DNA from: Saccharothrix sp. ST-888
GTDB lineage: Bacteria > Actinomycetota > Actinomycetes > Streptomycetales > Streptomycetaceae
Length of the DNA: 32,392 nucleotides
Assembly (NCBI RefSeq): GCF_000955975.1
Contig: NZ_JYJF01000085.1
Location: 1 to 32,392, forward strand
Direction of reading: 5' to 3'
The notes beneath the pieces are model-generated. The model did no database searches. It saw nothing but the letters and a program-made list of their open reading frames with translations, and was not told where the DNA came from. Position 1 is the stretch's first letter; each line of letters starts with the position of its first letter. The position numbers and the translations under genes were made by a program. This document shows positions 1 through 7,927 of the stretch, one piece after another.

Positions 1-123
1 CTGGTCCAGATCCCGGTGCACGTCCCGGTCAACGTCTGCGGCAACACCGTCAACGTGATCGGCCTGATGAACCCGGCCGCCGGCAACTCCTGCGCCAACA
101 CGGACCCGGCCAGCAACTGCTGA
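1..123 (+). CDS. Chaplin, C-terminal fragment (cut by window edge)
   Basis: The last 40 codons of a chaplin, read in frame 1 from the first base and ending in TGA. Chaplins are small secreted amyloid-forming surfactant proteins that coat aerial hyphae and spores of streptomycetes. The visible part has the family core: a QIPVHVPVNVCGNTVNVIG segment followed by GNSCANT, including the two cysteines that form the intramolecular disulfide. The N-terminus, signal peptide and promoter are outside the window, so it cannot be said whether this is a short chaplin or the last domain of a long one. No LPXTG sorting signal follows the domain, which favours a short, non-anchored chaplin. A strong hairpin follows the stop. 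Chaplin genes are known BldN targets, and bldN lies about 10.7 kb away in this window. Confidence 0.93.
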   Translation: MVQIPVHVPVNVCGNTVNVIGLMNPAAGNSCANTDPASNC

Positions 124-144
124 GACGCCCAAGCCGTGTACCAA

Positions 145-173
145 CTGCCCCTCGGCCCTTGGCCGGGGGGCAG
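145..173 (+). terminator. Hairpin terminator after the chaplin gene
   Basis: A 13-bp stem (145-157 with 161-173, one G-T wobble) closes a 3-nt loop 21 nt after the chaplin stop codon. There is no T-run, as is common for streptomycete terminators. Confidence 0.6.
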
Positions 174-245
174 TCCGCTTCGGTACGGCCACCCGCAACG
201 GTCGAACCATTGCGACCGATCCCACCGAACAGAAGGACTCGCCCC

Positions 246-635
246 ATGCCTCGAATCACCGGCGGCACCGGCCTGTTGACCGCGCTGGGTGCGGCACTGC
301 TGCTGGGCGCCGCGGCCCCAGCCGCTTCCGCCGCTCCCGAGACGGGCGGCACCGCACTGCCGGATCCGTCCGCCCGGCTGCAGAACATCGCGGTGGCCCC
401 CGCCCTGGAAGGGGCCACCGGCGCACTCGGGTATGCCGTCAAGCCCGCCAAGGACATGCGGATCGACCCGTTCGCGCAGTCCCCCACCGATGTGCTCAAC
501 AACGGGGTCTCGGTCGAGCCGGACAACGGCCTCAAGCCCATCAGCAGCTCCGTGCTCACCAGGCCGCTGAGCGACGGAGGCGGCGCCCGGGACCTGCCGC
601 AGGTCGGCCCACTGCTCGGCGTACTACCCGGCTGA
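246..635 (+). CDS. Small secreted protein of unknown function
   Basis: A 129-residue protein with a clear Sec signal peptide: MPRITGG, a hydrophobic Leu/Ala core, and an ASA-AP cleavage site near residue 29. The ATG at 246 is preceded by AGAAGGA 8 nt upstream; the longer open frame from 159 has no such signal and runs through the chaplin terminator. The mature part (about 100 residues) is rich in Pro, Gly and Asp, has no cysteine, and ends in a hydrophobic PLLGVLPG. The segment around residues 65-110 resembles a recurrent family of uncharacterised Streptomyces secreted proteins (my recollection, not a search). Its position beside a chaplin suggests a cell-surface or aerial-growth role, but no function is established. 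Confidence 0.75.
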   Translation: MPRITGGTGLLTALGAALLLGAAAPAASAAPETGGTALPDPSARLQNIAVAPALEGATGALGYAVKPAKDMRIDPFAQSPTDVLNNGVSVEPDNGLKPISSSVLTRPLSDGGGARDLPQVGPLLGVLPG

Positions 636-644
636 ACCGGAAAC

Positions 645-690
645 CACGGAGCCCGGCACCACCCCCTAGCGGGTGGTGCCGGGCTCCGTG
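645..690 (+). terminator. Perfect 20-bp hairpin terminator
   Basis: Arms 645-664 and 671-690 are perfectly complementary over 20 bp with a 6-nt loop (cctagc). It starts 10 nt after the stop of the secreted-protein gene and has no T-run. It can also act on the opposite strand, where it lies beyond the end of the 908-1555 gene. Confidence 0.8.
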
Positions 691-907
691 TCACGGCGGT
701 GCGGGTGCCAGCTCCCGCACCGCGGTTGGGGGTCCACCGGGGTGCGAGGAACTGTACGAAGCGCAAGGAGACCGGGTTCAGCCGGGCCCGGTGGGCAAGG
801 ACGGCTTCCGTCTCGCGCATGCAGTCGGCCAGGACAGGCCCCAGCTCCTGCGGGTTCTCCCCGCTCTCCGGGAGGTTGTCCCTGAGATGGGGCCCGCCCA
901 GGGCGGC
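691..907 (-). pseudogene. In-frame coding-like continuation after a TAG stop
   Basis: Read on the minus strand in the same frame as the secreted protein at 908-1555, the sequence directly after its TAG stop stays open. It encodes a mixed-composition polypeptide (about 60 residues: LGGPHLRDNLPES, then QELGPVLADCMRETEAVL, then NPVSLRFVQFLAPRW) unlike the Gly/Ala/Pro/Arg-rich shadows typical of non-coding frames here. Third positions are mostly G or C. The only ATG (818-820) has no ribosome-binding site. It could be a gene remnant or a C-terminal part cut off by a nonsense mutation. I do not recognise a family, and it may be chance. Confidence 0.3.
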
Positions 908-1555
908 CTAGGCTTGGGTCCGGTCCAGGACACTGGTGCCGGCGCCCGCCACGGTAGCCGCCAGCCTCTCCACCGCTTCGGTGGCCGAGACGCGGTCGTC
1001 CTGCCCGCCGAGGGTGACCGCGGCGCCCGGGACGGTCCGGATCGGCTTGGTGATCAGCTGCGGCTTGATCTCACCGAACTCCACCGCGCCGTTGCCCTCG
1101 ACGTAGGAGACCGGCTGGCCGAGCGCAAGGGCCGGTCCTGCGGCCTTGATCGGGGCAGCCGGGACGTCCACCCTCAGGTCGCCGAGCCTGGTGCTGCGGT
1201 CGACGACCGGCAGCGGCAGATCCGCCTGGGCGGAAGGGCCGACCTTGCCGGCGGTGAGCGAGGGGACGACCTCGTCCGGAAACATCTGACGGTCGGCCTG
1301 CTTGCCGGGGACGGGCGCCATCACCGGCGAGATCGGGATGCCACCGCTGATCCTGCCGCCCTCGGGCAACAGCGGAAGCTGATCGGCGTCCGTGCCAAGC
1401 GGGATCTCGAAGGGCACCTCCTGGGCGGCCAGGCGGTCCTCCAGATCCGCGACCTGACTCTGCGTAACCGGCGCTGCGGCGGCGGCACCCTGGGTCGCCA
1501 GGACACCCGCGCCGGCCGCCAGCAGGAGTGCGCCGGCCCGCTTCGAGAGCTTCAT
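908..1555 (-). CDS. Secreted protein of unknown function
   Basis: A 215-residue protein with a Sec signal peptide (MKLSKRAG, a Leu/Ala-rich core, cleavage near AAA-AP at about residue 29). I prefer the ATG at 1555-1553, with GGTGA 5 nt upstream; a GTG three codons further upstream is the alternative. The mature region has no cysteine and contains many short Pro/Val/Leu motifs (QLPLLPEGG, PISPVMAPVPG, QADLPLPVVD), suggesting an extended secreted or wall-associated protein. It stops at TAG, and coding-like sequence continues in frame beyond. It lies downstream of the hemB terminator, so it is probably transcribed alone. It is convergent with the other secreted-protein gene. Function unknown. 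Confidence 0.75.
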   Translation of the reverse strand: MKLSKRAGALLLAAGAGVLATQGAAAAAPVTQSQVADLEDRLAAQEVPFEIPLGTDADQLPLLPEGGRISGGIPISPVMAPVPGKQADRQMFPDEVVPSLTAGKVGPSAQADLPLPVVDRSTRLGDLRVDVPAAPIKAAGPALALGQPVSYVEGNGAVEFGEIKPQLITKPIRTVPGAAVTLGGQDDRVSATEAVERLAATVAGAGTSVLDRTQA

Positions 1556-1677
1556 GCTATTCACCGTTCTGCCTGGGGATCATCGCTGCAGTCTGCCTAA
1601 ACGAACCACGCCCGTCCTGGAATGCGCGACTCAACCGGTATGGCCTAATAATCCGACCGCCCGGCATCAGGTCGTAC

Positions 1678-1722
1678 GGTGGAAGGCCGGACCGCGGTGT
1701 ACCCGCGGTCCGGCCTTCCGCC
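1678..1722 (-). terminator. hemB terminator hairpin
   Basis: Arms 1681-1697 and 1703-1719 form a perfect 17-bp stem with a 5-nt loop; a wobble and two G-C pairs extend it outward. It lies just after the hemB stop codon (1735) and ahead of the secreted-protein gene on the same strand, so it ends the hem cluster. Confidence 0.8.
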
Positions 1723-1734
1723 GCCTGCGCCGTG

Positions 1735-2715
1735 CTACCCGAGCATCCTGGCGGCCTCGACGGCCCAGTAGGTGAGGATCGACTCGGCGCCCGCGCGGCG
1801 GATCGAGGTGAGCGTCTCCATGATCATGCGCTCGCGGTCCACCCAGCCCTTCGCGGCGGCGGCCTCGATCATCGAGTACTCGCCGGAGACCTGGTACGCG
1901 GCGACCGGCACCGGGGAGGCGTCGGCGATCTGCCGCAGGATGTCCAGGTAGGCCATGGCGGGCTTGACCATCACCAGATCGGCCCCCTCGGCGAGGTCCT
2001 GCTCCAGCTCGCGCAGCGACTCCCGGGCGTTGGCCGGGTCCTGCTGGTACGCCTTGCGGTCGCCCTTCAGCGAGGAGCCGACCGCCTCGCGGAACGGGCC
2101 GAAGAACGCGGAGGCGTACTTGGCGGTGTAGGCGAGGATGCCGACGTCCTGGTGGCCCGCGTCATCCAGGGCCCGCCGGATCACGCCGATCTGACCGTCC
2201 ATCATGCCGGAGGGCCCGACCAGGTGGACGCCCGCCTCGGCCTGGACCAGGGCCATCTCCCGGTACCGCTCCAGGGTGGCGTCGTTGTCGACGCTGCCGT
2301 CCTCGGCGAGCACCCCGCAGTGGCCGTGGTCGGTGTACTCGTCCAGGCACAGGTCGGACATCACGACCAGCGCGTCGCCGACCTCCGAGACCACGTCCCG
2401 GATCGCCTGCTGCAGGATGCCGTCCGGGTTGGTGCCCTCGCTGCCAATCGCGTCCTGCACCTTCGGCACGCCGAACAGCATGATGCCGCCCAGGCCCGCC
2501 TCCGCCGCCTCGACGGCGGCCTTCCGCAGCGTGTCCCTGGTGTGCTGGACCACACCGGGCATCGACGTGATCGGCTTCGGCTCGGCGATGCCCTCGCGGA
2601 CGAAGGCGGGCAGGATCAGCTCGGCCGGGTGCAGGCGGGTCTCGGCGACCAGGCGGCGCATCGCCGGGGTCGAGCGCAGCCGGCGCGGGCGTACGTACGG
2701 GAATTCAGCGGACAC
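1735..2715 (-). CDS. hemB: Delta-aminolevulinic acid dehydratase (porphobilinogen synthase)
   Basis: HemB condenses two 5-aminolevulinate molecules to porphobilinogen, the second step of tetrapyrrole synthesis, in the cytoplasm. The 326-residue protein has normal length for the family. The two Schiff-base lysines are visible: K199 (YTAKYASAFFGPFR) and K251 (VMVKPAMAYLDI). The metal-site motif around residues 121-134 reads DLCLDEYTDHGHCG: the first and third cysteines of the zinc-type site are kept and the middle one is Asp, a hybrid between Zn- and Mg-type enzymes. The start is GTG at 2715, with GGAG 7 nt upstream. The gene follows hemD after a gap of 61 nt that contains a strong hairpin, so it is only partly coupled to rex-hemACD transcription. 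Identification is secure. Confidence 0.97.
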   Translation of the reverse strand: MSAEFPYVRPRRLRSTPAMRRLVAETRLHPAELILPAFVREGIAEPKPITSMPGVVQHTRDTLRKAAVEAAEAGLGGIMLFGVPKVQDAIGSEGTNPDGILQQAIRDVVSEVGDALVVMSDLCLDEYTDHGHCGVLAEDGSVDNDATLERYREMALVQAEAGVHLVGPSGMMDGQIGVIRRALDDAGHQDVGILAYTAKYASAFFGPFREAVGSSLKGDRKAYQQDPANARESLRELEQDLAEGADLVMVKPAMAYLDILRQIADASPVPVAAYQVSGEYSMIEAAAAKGWVDRERMIMETLTSIRRAGAESILTYWAVEAARMLG

Positions 2716-2736
2716 TGGGCATCTCCGAACGGGTGC

Positions 2737-2770
2737 GAAAAGCCCGGGGAGGCAACGTGCCTCCCCGGGC
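2737..2770 (-). terminator. Hairpin with T-run between hemD and hemB
   Basis: On the minus strand a 13-bp perfect stem (2758-2770 with 2742-2754, 3-nt loop) is followed by TTTT (2740-2737). It is 6 nt past the hemD stop and only about 22 nt ahead of the hemB GTG, leaving room for just the hemB ribosome-binding site. It is therefore a terminator or attenuator inside the hem cluster; hemB must rely on read-through or on a promoter within or upstream of this hairpin. Confidence 0.75.
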
Positions 2771-2776
2771 GGGGTT

Positions 2777-4426
2777 TCAGCGGGCGGCCTTGCGGCGTGA
2801 ACCCGGGCGACGCTCGCTGGGACGGTAGACCGGCTCGCCGGCGGCGAGGGCGGTGTCCCGGCGGCCGGCGCCGAAGTCGGCCAGGGCCTGGGCCAGCGCG
2901 GTGGCGGACGGCGCAGGCGCCATCACGTCGACCCGCAGGCCGTGCTCCTCGGCGGTCTTGGCGGTGGCCGGACCGATGCAGGCGATGATCGTGACGTTGT
3001 GCGGCTTGCCCGCGATACCGACCAGGTTGCGCACGGTCGAGGACGAGGTGAAGAGCACCGCGTCGAAGCCGCCGCCCTTGATCGCCTCACGGGTCTCGGC
3101 CGGCGGCGGCGAGGCGCGCACGGTGCGGTACGCCGTCACGTCGTCCACCTCCCAGCCGAGCTCGACCAGGCCGGCCACCAGGGTCTCGGTGGCGATGTCG
3201 GCCCGCGGCAGCAGGACGCGGTCGATCGGGTCGAAGACCGGGTCGTACGGCGGCCAGTCCTCCAGCAGACCGGCGGCGGACTGCTCACCGGACGGCACCA
3301 GGTCGGGCTTCACACCGAAGTCCACCAGCGCCTGGGCGGTGGTCTCGCCGACCGCGGCGACCTTGATCCCGGCGAACGCCCGGGCGTCCAGGCCGTACTC
3401 CTCGAACTTCTCCCGCACCGCGCGCACCGCGTTCACCGAGGTGAAGGCGATCCACTCGTAGCGGCCCGTCACCAGGCCCTTGATCGCGCGCTCCATCTGC
3501 TGCGGCGTGCGCGGCGGCTCCACAGCGATGGTGGGCACCTCCTGCGGCACCGCGCCGTAGCTGCGCAGCTGCTCGGAGAGGCCGTGCGCCTGCTCCTTGG
3601 TCCGCGGGACCAGGACGTTCCAGCCGAACAGCGGCTTGGTCTCGAACCAGGAGTGCGAGGAGCGGTGCGCGACCTGCTCGCCGACCACGGCTATCACCGA
3701 GGTCGCCGGGTCGACCGGGGCCGACACCGGCGAGGGCAGCACCCGGGCCGCCTTCAGCTCGGCCGCGATGGTGGCCAGCGTGGAGGTGAAGGTGCGCTGA
3801 CGGGTGGTGGTGCCCGAGAGCGTCGCACAGAGCGCGGACTCCGGCTTGCGGCCGTTGGCCACCAGGGCACTCGCGGTGGCGGGCAGCTGGCCCAGCGTGG
3901 TGCGGACCACCAGGGTGGTCTCGGGCGCGCCGAGGTCCACCGGGGCGCCGGCCAGCAGGGTCGCGCCGTCCACGAAGCGGACGTCGGCACCCTGGCGGCC
4001 GCGCAGCGGGACACCCGCGTACGCCGGGACACCGACCGACTGGGCGACGCCCGGGATCACCTCGAACGGGATCTCGGACTGCGCGCAGAGCAGCATCTCC
4101 TCGGCGGCGCAGCCGTCCAGGCCGGGGTCGCCGTCGACGGTGCGGACCACGTGCTTGCCCGCCCGGACGGCCTCGGCGACCAGCCTGGCCACGTCGAGGT
4201 CGCTCTCCTCGGCCGGGTTGTGCACCTGGACGCCCGACGGGCAGTGGGTGCGCACGGCGGCCGCGGTGAGCGGGTCGGCGATCAGGATGTCGGCCGAGGA
4301 CAGCTCGTCGACCGCGCGCAGGGTGAGCAGCCCGGGGTCGCCGGGGCCCGCACCGAGGAAGGTGCAGCGGCCGGTCGGGGCGGCCGGAACGGCGGCAGCA
4401 GCAGACGGACTAGTGGCGGGGCTCAT
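2777..4426 (-). CDS. hemD: Uroporphyrinogen-III synthase with N-terminal SUMT-like methyltransferase domain
   Basis: A 549-residue two-domain protein. Residues about 20-255 resemble the tetrapyrrole methylase (SUMT/CobA) fold, starting with FLGAGPGDPGLLTLRAVDEL. Residues about 265-525 are the HemD domain (starting NVLVPRTKEQAHGLSEQLRSYG; FTSVNAVRA and FTSSSTVRN motifs), which cyclises hydroxymethylbilane to uroporphyrinogen III. The usual methylase motif GDPxxFGRGxEE is replaced by DGDPGLDGCAAEEM, so the methyltransferase half may have weak or no activity. The start ATG has AGGAG very close upstream, plus a second purine run further away. A basic C-terminal tail (RRPGSRRKAAR) follows the HemD domain. 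The gene lies 73 nt after hemC in the rex-hemACD order known in Streptomyces. Confidence 0.92.
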   Translation of the reverse strand: MSPATSPSAAAAVPAAPTGRCTFLGAGPGDPGLLTLRAVDELSSADILIADPLTAAAVRTHCPSGVQVHNPAEESDLDVARLVAEAVRAGKHVVRTVDGDPGLDGCAAEEMLLCAQSEIPFEVIPGVAQSVGVPAYAGVPLRGRQGADVRFVDGATLLAGAPVDLGAPETTLVVRTTLGQLPATASALVANGRKPESALCATLSGTTTRQRTFTSTLATIAAELKAARVLPSPVSAPVDPATSVIAVVGEQVAHRSSHSWFETKPLFGWNVLVPRTKEQAHGLSEQLRSYGAVPQEVPTIAVEPPRTPQQMERAIKGLVTGRYEWIAFTSVNAVRAVREKFEEYGLDARAFAGIKVAAVGETTAQALVDFGVKPDLVPSGEQSAAGLLEDWPPYDPVFDPIDRVLLPRADIATETLVAGLVELGWEVDDVTAYRTVRASPPPAETREAIKGGGFDAVLFTSSSTVRNLVGIAGKPHNVTIIACIGPATAKTAEEHGLRVDVMAPAPSATALAQALADFGAGRRDTALAAGEPVYRPSERRPGSRRKAAR

Positions 4427-4499
4427 ACTCCTGCCCTCTCTTCGCTCGGGCAGTGGCTTCGCCAGGCCCCATACTTTCCGGTTCGCTCGCTCCGCTCGC

Positions 4500-5543
4500 T
4501 CACAGGGCTCGCTCCCCCATCAGGTTGGCCGCTCCCGCGTCGAGCAGCCGGGCGGCGAGGGCGCGGCCGAGGGCCACCGCCTGCCGCTCGGCGGTCTCAT
4601 CGAGGACGAGCGGACCGTTGGCGGTCATTCTCAGCAGGGTGGCACCGTCGACGGTGCCGACCACGCCCTCCAGCAGCAGTTCGCTGCCGTCCCAGGTCGC
4701 GAGTGCCGCGACGGGGGCGGAGCAGCCGGCCTCCAGGGTGGCCAGCAGGGCGCGCTCGGCGGCCACGGCGGCCCGGGTGGGGCCGTGGTCGAGCGCGCTC
4801 AGCGCGACGGCGAGGTCGGCGTCCACGCACTCGATGGCGAGGGCGCCCTGGCCGGGGGCCGGGAGCATCAGCTCGGTGTCGAGGTGCTCGGTGATCTCGG
4901 CGGCGCGGCCGAGGCGGTTGAGCCCGGCGGTGGCGAGGACCACGGCGTCCAGCTCGCCGTTGCCGACGAAGCCGATCCGGGTGTCCACGTTGCCGCGGAT
5001 GGCGACGGTCTCCAGGGTGACGCCGCGGGCCGCGGCCCAGGCGTTCAGCTGGGCCATCCGGCGCGGCGAGCCGGTCCCGATCCGGGCCGGCCTCCCGGCT
5101 CCGGCGAGCTTCTCGACCAGCTCGGACAGCGCGAGTCCGTCGCGGGCGACCAGGGCGTCACGGACGTCCTCGCGCTCGGGGACGGCCGCGAGGACGAGGC
5201 CCTCGGGGGCGGCGGTCGGCAGGTCCTTGAGGGAGTGCACGGCGAAGTCGATCCGGCCCTCCAGAAGCGCGTCGCGCAGGGCGGAGACGAAGACGCCGGT
5301 ACCGCCGATCTGGGCGAGCGCCTCCCGCGAGGTGTCGCCGTAGGTGGTGATCTCGACGAGCTCCACGGGGCGCCCGGTGACCCGGGTCACCTCGCGGGCG
5401 ACCATGCCGGACTGGGCCATGGCGAGGGCGCTGCGGCGGGTGCCGAGGCGCAGAGGCTGCGTCGACTCGCCCTGAGTGGTGCTCAGTTGACCATTCATGA
5501 GGTGATCGTCCCGGTCGTGCTGATGGGCTGGCTGGGGGTTCAT
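4500..5543 (-). CDS. hemC: Hydroxymethylbilane synthase (porphobilinogen deaminase)
   Basis: HemC polymerises four porphobilinogens into hydroxymethylbilane. Family landmarks are in order: LRLGTRRSALAMAQS near residue 31, the catalytic region DFAVHSLKDLPT near 99-110, GTGSPRR near 157-162, RGNVDTR near 183-189, and the dipyrromethane-cofactor cysteine C274 in EAGCSAPV. The start at 5543 forms an ATGA overlap with the hemA stop and has GGAG 7 nt upstream, so it is translationally coupled. A second ATG 15 codons later (5498) matches the usual N-terminus better but lacks a ribosome-binding site. With the upstream start the protein is 347 residues, with a His/Asp-rich leader of about 15 residues. 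Confidence 0.96.
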   Translation of the reverse strand: MNPQPAHQHDRDDHLMNGQLSTTQGESTQPLRLGTRRSALAMAQSGMVAREVTRVTGRPVELVEITTYGDTSREALAQIGGTGVFVSALRDALLEGRIDFAVHSLKDLPTAAPEGLVLAAVPEREDVRDALVARDGLALSELVEKLAGAGRPARIGTGSPRRMAQLNAWAAARGVTLETVAIRGNVDTRIGFVGNGELDAVVLATAGLNRLGRAAEITEHLDTELMLPAPGQGALAIECVDADLAVALSALDHGPTRAAVAAERALLATLEAGCSAPVAALATWDGSELLLEGVVGTVDGATLLRMTANGPLVLDETAERQAVALGRALAARLLDAGAANLMGERAL

Positions 5544-6931
5544 CTGGCCGCTCCGGTGGACGGAGTGGCGCCGGCCTGGGCGGCGGGGATGCCGCCCGCC
5601 GGAACGCTGGCGCCGGCCTGCGTCCCGATCGGGGTGCCGGAGACAGCGTGCACCGCCGCCGGGTCCAGGTCGAACAGCTCGCGCAGCGCGTCGGCGTACC
5701 CGGCACCGCCGGGCTCGGCGGCGAGCTGCTTGACCCGTACGGTCGGCGCGTGCAGCAGCTTGTCCACCACGCGGCGGACGGACTGCGTGATCTCGGCCCG
5801 GGAACGGTCGTCCAGGTCGGGCAACCTGGCCTGCAGACGGGCGAGTTCGCTGCTCACCACGTCGGAGGCCATGGCCCGCAGGGCGACCACGGTGGGGGCG
5901 ATCCGGGCGGCGCGCTGGGCGGCGCCGAAGGCCGCCACCTCGTCGGAGACGATGGTGGTGACGGCGTCCACGTCCCCGGCGCCGGGGGTGGCGGCGTGGG
6001 CGTGGGAGAGGCTCTCCAGGTCGACCAGCAGGGCGCCGGGAAGCTCGTGCACCGCGTGGTCCACGTCGCGCGGCATGGCCAGGTCGAGGAAGGCCAGCAG
6101 AGTGTCGCCGCTGCGCGCGGCGACGGCCGCCGCGACCTGGGCGGCCGGAACGACCACTCCGGCGGCGCCGGTGCAGGAGATCACCAGGTCGACGTCGGCC
6201 AGCGCCTCGGGCACCTTGGCGAAGTCCACCGTACGGGCGCCCAGGTTGGCGGCCAGCCGTTCGGCGCGCTCGGGCGTGCGGTTGGCGATCAGCAGGTCGG
6301 TGACACCGGAGCGGACCAGGGTGGCGGCGGCCAGCGAGCTCATCGAGCCCGCGCCGACCACCAGCGCCCGCTTGCCCGCGATCTCCCCGGCGGCGATCCC
6401 CAGGCCGGCGGCGATCCGCTCCAGGCCGAAGGTGACCAGCGACTGCCCGGCCTTGTCGATCCCGGTCTCGCTGTGGGCGCGCTTGCCGACCCGCAGGGCC
6501 TGCTGGAACAGCTCGTTGAGCCCGCGCCCGGCGGTGTGCTCCTCCTGCGCCTTGGCCAGCGCGTCGCGCAGCTGGCCGAGGATCTGGCCCTCGCCGACCA
6601 CCATCGAGTCCAGGCCGCAGGCCACCGAGAAGAGGTGGTGGACGGCGCGGTCCTCGTAGTGGACGTACAGGTGGGCGGTCAGCTCCTCCAGGTCCACCCC
6701 GCTGTGCTGGGAGAGCAGTTGGGAGAGCTCCGCGACGCCGGCGTGGAACTTGTCCACGTCCGCGTAGAGCTCGATCCGGTTGCAGGTGTTGACCAGGGCG
6801 GCCTCGCCGACCGTCGCGGACGCGGCGGCGGCGTGCAGCAGGCGGGTGGGGACCTCACCGGTCAGCGCGGCGCGCTCCAGCACCCCGACGGGTGCCGTCC
6901 GGTGGCTCAGCCCGACGACGAGAAGACTCAT
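5540..6931 (-). CDS. hemA: Glutamyl-tRNA reductase
   Basis: HemA reduces glutamyl-tRNA(Glu) to glutamate-1-semialdehyde with NADPH, the first committed step of C5-pathway tetrapyrrole synthesis. The 463-residue protein has the N-terminal catalytic domain with SHRTAPV (residues 9-15) and the active-site cysteine C50 in LVNTCNRIELYA. The substrate-channel motif VGEGQILGQLRDA follows near residue 130, then the Rossmann domain with VVGAGSMSS and the C-terminal dimerisation helices. The tail after about residue 430 is Ala/Gly/Pro-rich. AAGGGG precedes the ATG. The gene follows rex by 64 nt and overlaps hemC by 4 nt, matching the rex-hemACD operon described in S. coelicolor. Confidence 0.97.
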   Translation of the reverse strand: MSLLVVGLSHRTAPVGVLERAALTGEVPTRLLHAAAASATVGEAALVNTCNRIELYADVDKFHAGVAELSQLLSQHSGVDLEELTAHLYVHYEDRAVHHLFSVACGLDSMVVGEGQILGQLRDALAKAQEEHTAGRGLNELFQQALRVGKRAHSETGIDKAGQSLVTFGLERIAAGLGIAAGEIAGKRALVVGAGSMSSLAAATLVRSGVTDLLIANRTPERAERLAANLGARTVDFAKVPEALADVDLVISCTGAAGVVVPAAQVAAAVAARSGDTLLAFLDLAMPRDVDHAVHELPGALLVDLESLSHAHAATPGAGDVDAVTTIVSDEVAAFGAAQRAARIAPTVVALRAMASDVVSSELARLQARLPDLDDRSRAEITQSVRRVVDKLLHAPTVRVKQLAAEPGGAGYADALRELFDLDPAAVHAVSGTPIGTQAGASVPAGGIPAAQAGATPSTGAAR

Positions 6932-6995
6932 GCCCGCCCCTTGCGCATCCGGGTGCCACAGCTGCTGGTCCTGCTGCCGCAGGTGTCGATACCGC

Positions 6996-7892
6996 TCACG
7001 CCGGCATCACCGCGGAGAGATCGCCGTCGGTGCCCTTGGGCGCGGTCTTGCCGCCCTTGGCGGCCTCCGCCCTGTCGCCGCGCTCGGTGCGCTCCGCCTT
7101 GGCGGAGCCGCCCGCGGCGCGGCGGAGCTTGGCGGCGGCGGCGCGCACCGGGCCGGGCGCGCGGTCCAGCACGGAGTCGCCCGGGGTGGGCTCCTCGCCG
7201 GCCTTGCGCTGCTCGTGGAAGGCCAGGATCTGCAGCTCTATGGAGAGGTCCACCTTGCGCACGTCCACGCCGTCCGGGACGGTCAGCACGGTCGGCGCGA
7301 AGTTCAGGATGCTGGTGACACCCGCCTCGACCAGCCGGTCGCAGACCTGCTGTGCGGCGCCCGGCGGGGTGGTGATCACACCGATGGAGACCTGCTGGCT
7401 CTCCACGATGGCTTCCAGCTCGTCCATGTGCCGCACCGGCAGGCCGGCGGCACTGCTTCCCACCACGGTCGGGTCGGCGTCCAGCAGGGCCGCCACCCGG
7501 AAGCCACGGGAGGCGAAGCCGCCGTAGTTGGCCAGGGCGTGCCCCAGGTTTCCGATGCCGACGATGACGACCGGCCAGTCCTGGGTGAGGCCCAACTCAC
7601 GGGAGATCTGGTAGACGAGGTACTCGACGTCGTAGCCGACCCCGCGGGTACCGTACGAGCCGAGGTAGGAGAAGTCCTTGCGCAGCTTGGCCGAGTTCAC
7701 CCCGGCCGCGGCGGCGAGCTCCTCGGAGGAGACCGTCGGCACCGAACGCTCGGAGAGCGCGGTGAGTGCCCGCAGGTACAGCGGGAGTCGGGCGACCGTC
7801 GCCTCCGGGATGCCCCGGGCACGCGAGGGTCGGCGCGCGGCGCCCTGGTCGGGCGTCTGCGAACTGCTCTGGGTGGATCGGCCGATTGCCAC
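6996..7892 (-). CDS. rex: Redox-sensing transcriptional repressor Rex
   Basis: Rex represses respiratory and haem genes and leaves DNA when NADH is high. The start is taken as GTG at 7892, with AGGAG just upstream; the frame remains open to 8705 but that stretch is antisense to the exonuclease gene. The 298-residue protein has a winged-helix DNA-binding domain (residues about 28-95, including EELAAAAGVNSAKLRKDFSYLGSYGTRGVGY in two parts) and a Rossmann NADH-binding domain with GIGNLG near residue 112. The FHEQRKAGEE segment follows the core. The C-terminal tail is long, basic and Ala-rich and ends in SAVMPA, which is longer than I recall for the S. coelicolor protein. A Rex operator lies upstream, indicating autoregulation. 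Confidence 0.96.
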   Translation of the reverse strand: MAIGRSTQSSSQTPDQGAARRPSRARGIPEATVARLPLYLRALTALSERSVPTVSSEELAAAAGVNSAKLRKDFSYLGSYGTRGVGYDVEYLVYQISRELGLTQDWPVVIVGIGNLGHALANYGGFASRGFRVAALLDADPTVVGSSAAGLPVRHMDELEAIVESQQVSIGVITTPPGAAQQVCDRLVEAGVTSILNFAPTVLTVPDGVDVRKVDLSIELQILAFHEQRKAGEEPTPGDSVLDRAPGPVRAAAAKLRRAAGGSAKAERTERGDRAEAAKGGKTAPKGTDGDLSAVMPA

Positions 7893-7927
7893 GGTGCTCC
7901 TGTAGGTGAAGCTGGGCTTTGACAGCC

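Noticed and set aside
3804..6659. 951-residue plus-strand open frame across the hem genes
   Set aside because: Antisense to hemD, hemC and hemA, which are certain; composition is Ser/Ala/Arg-rich as expected of a GC-rich shadow frame.
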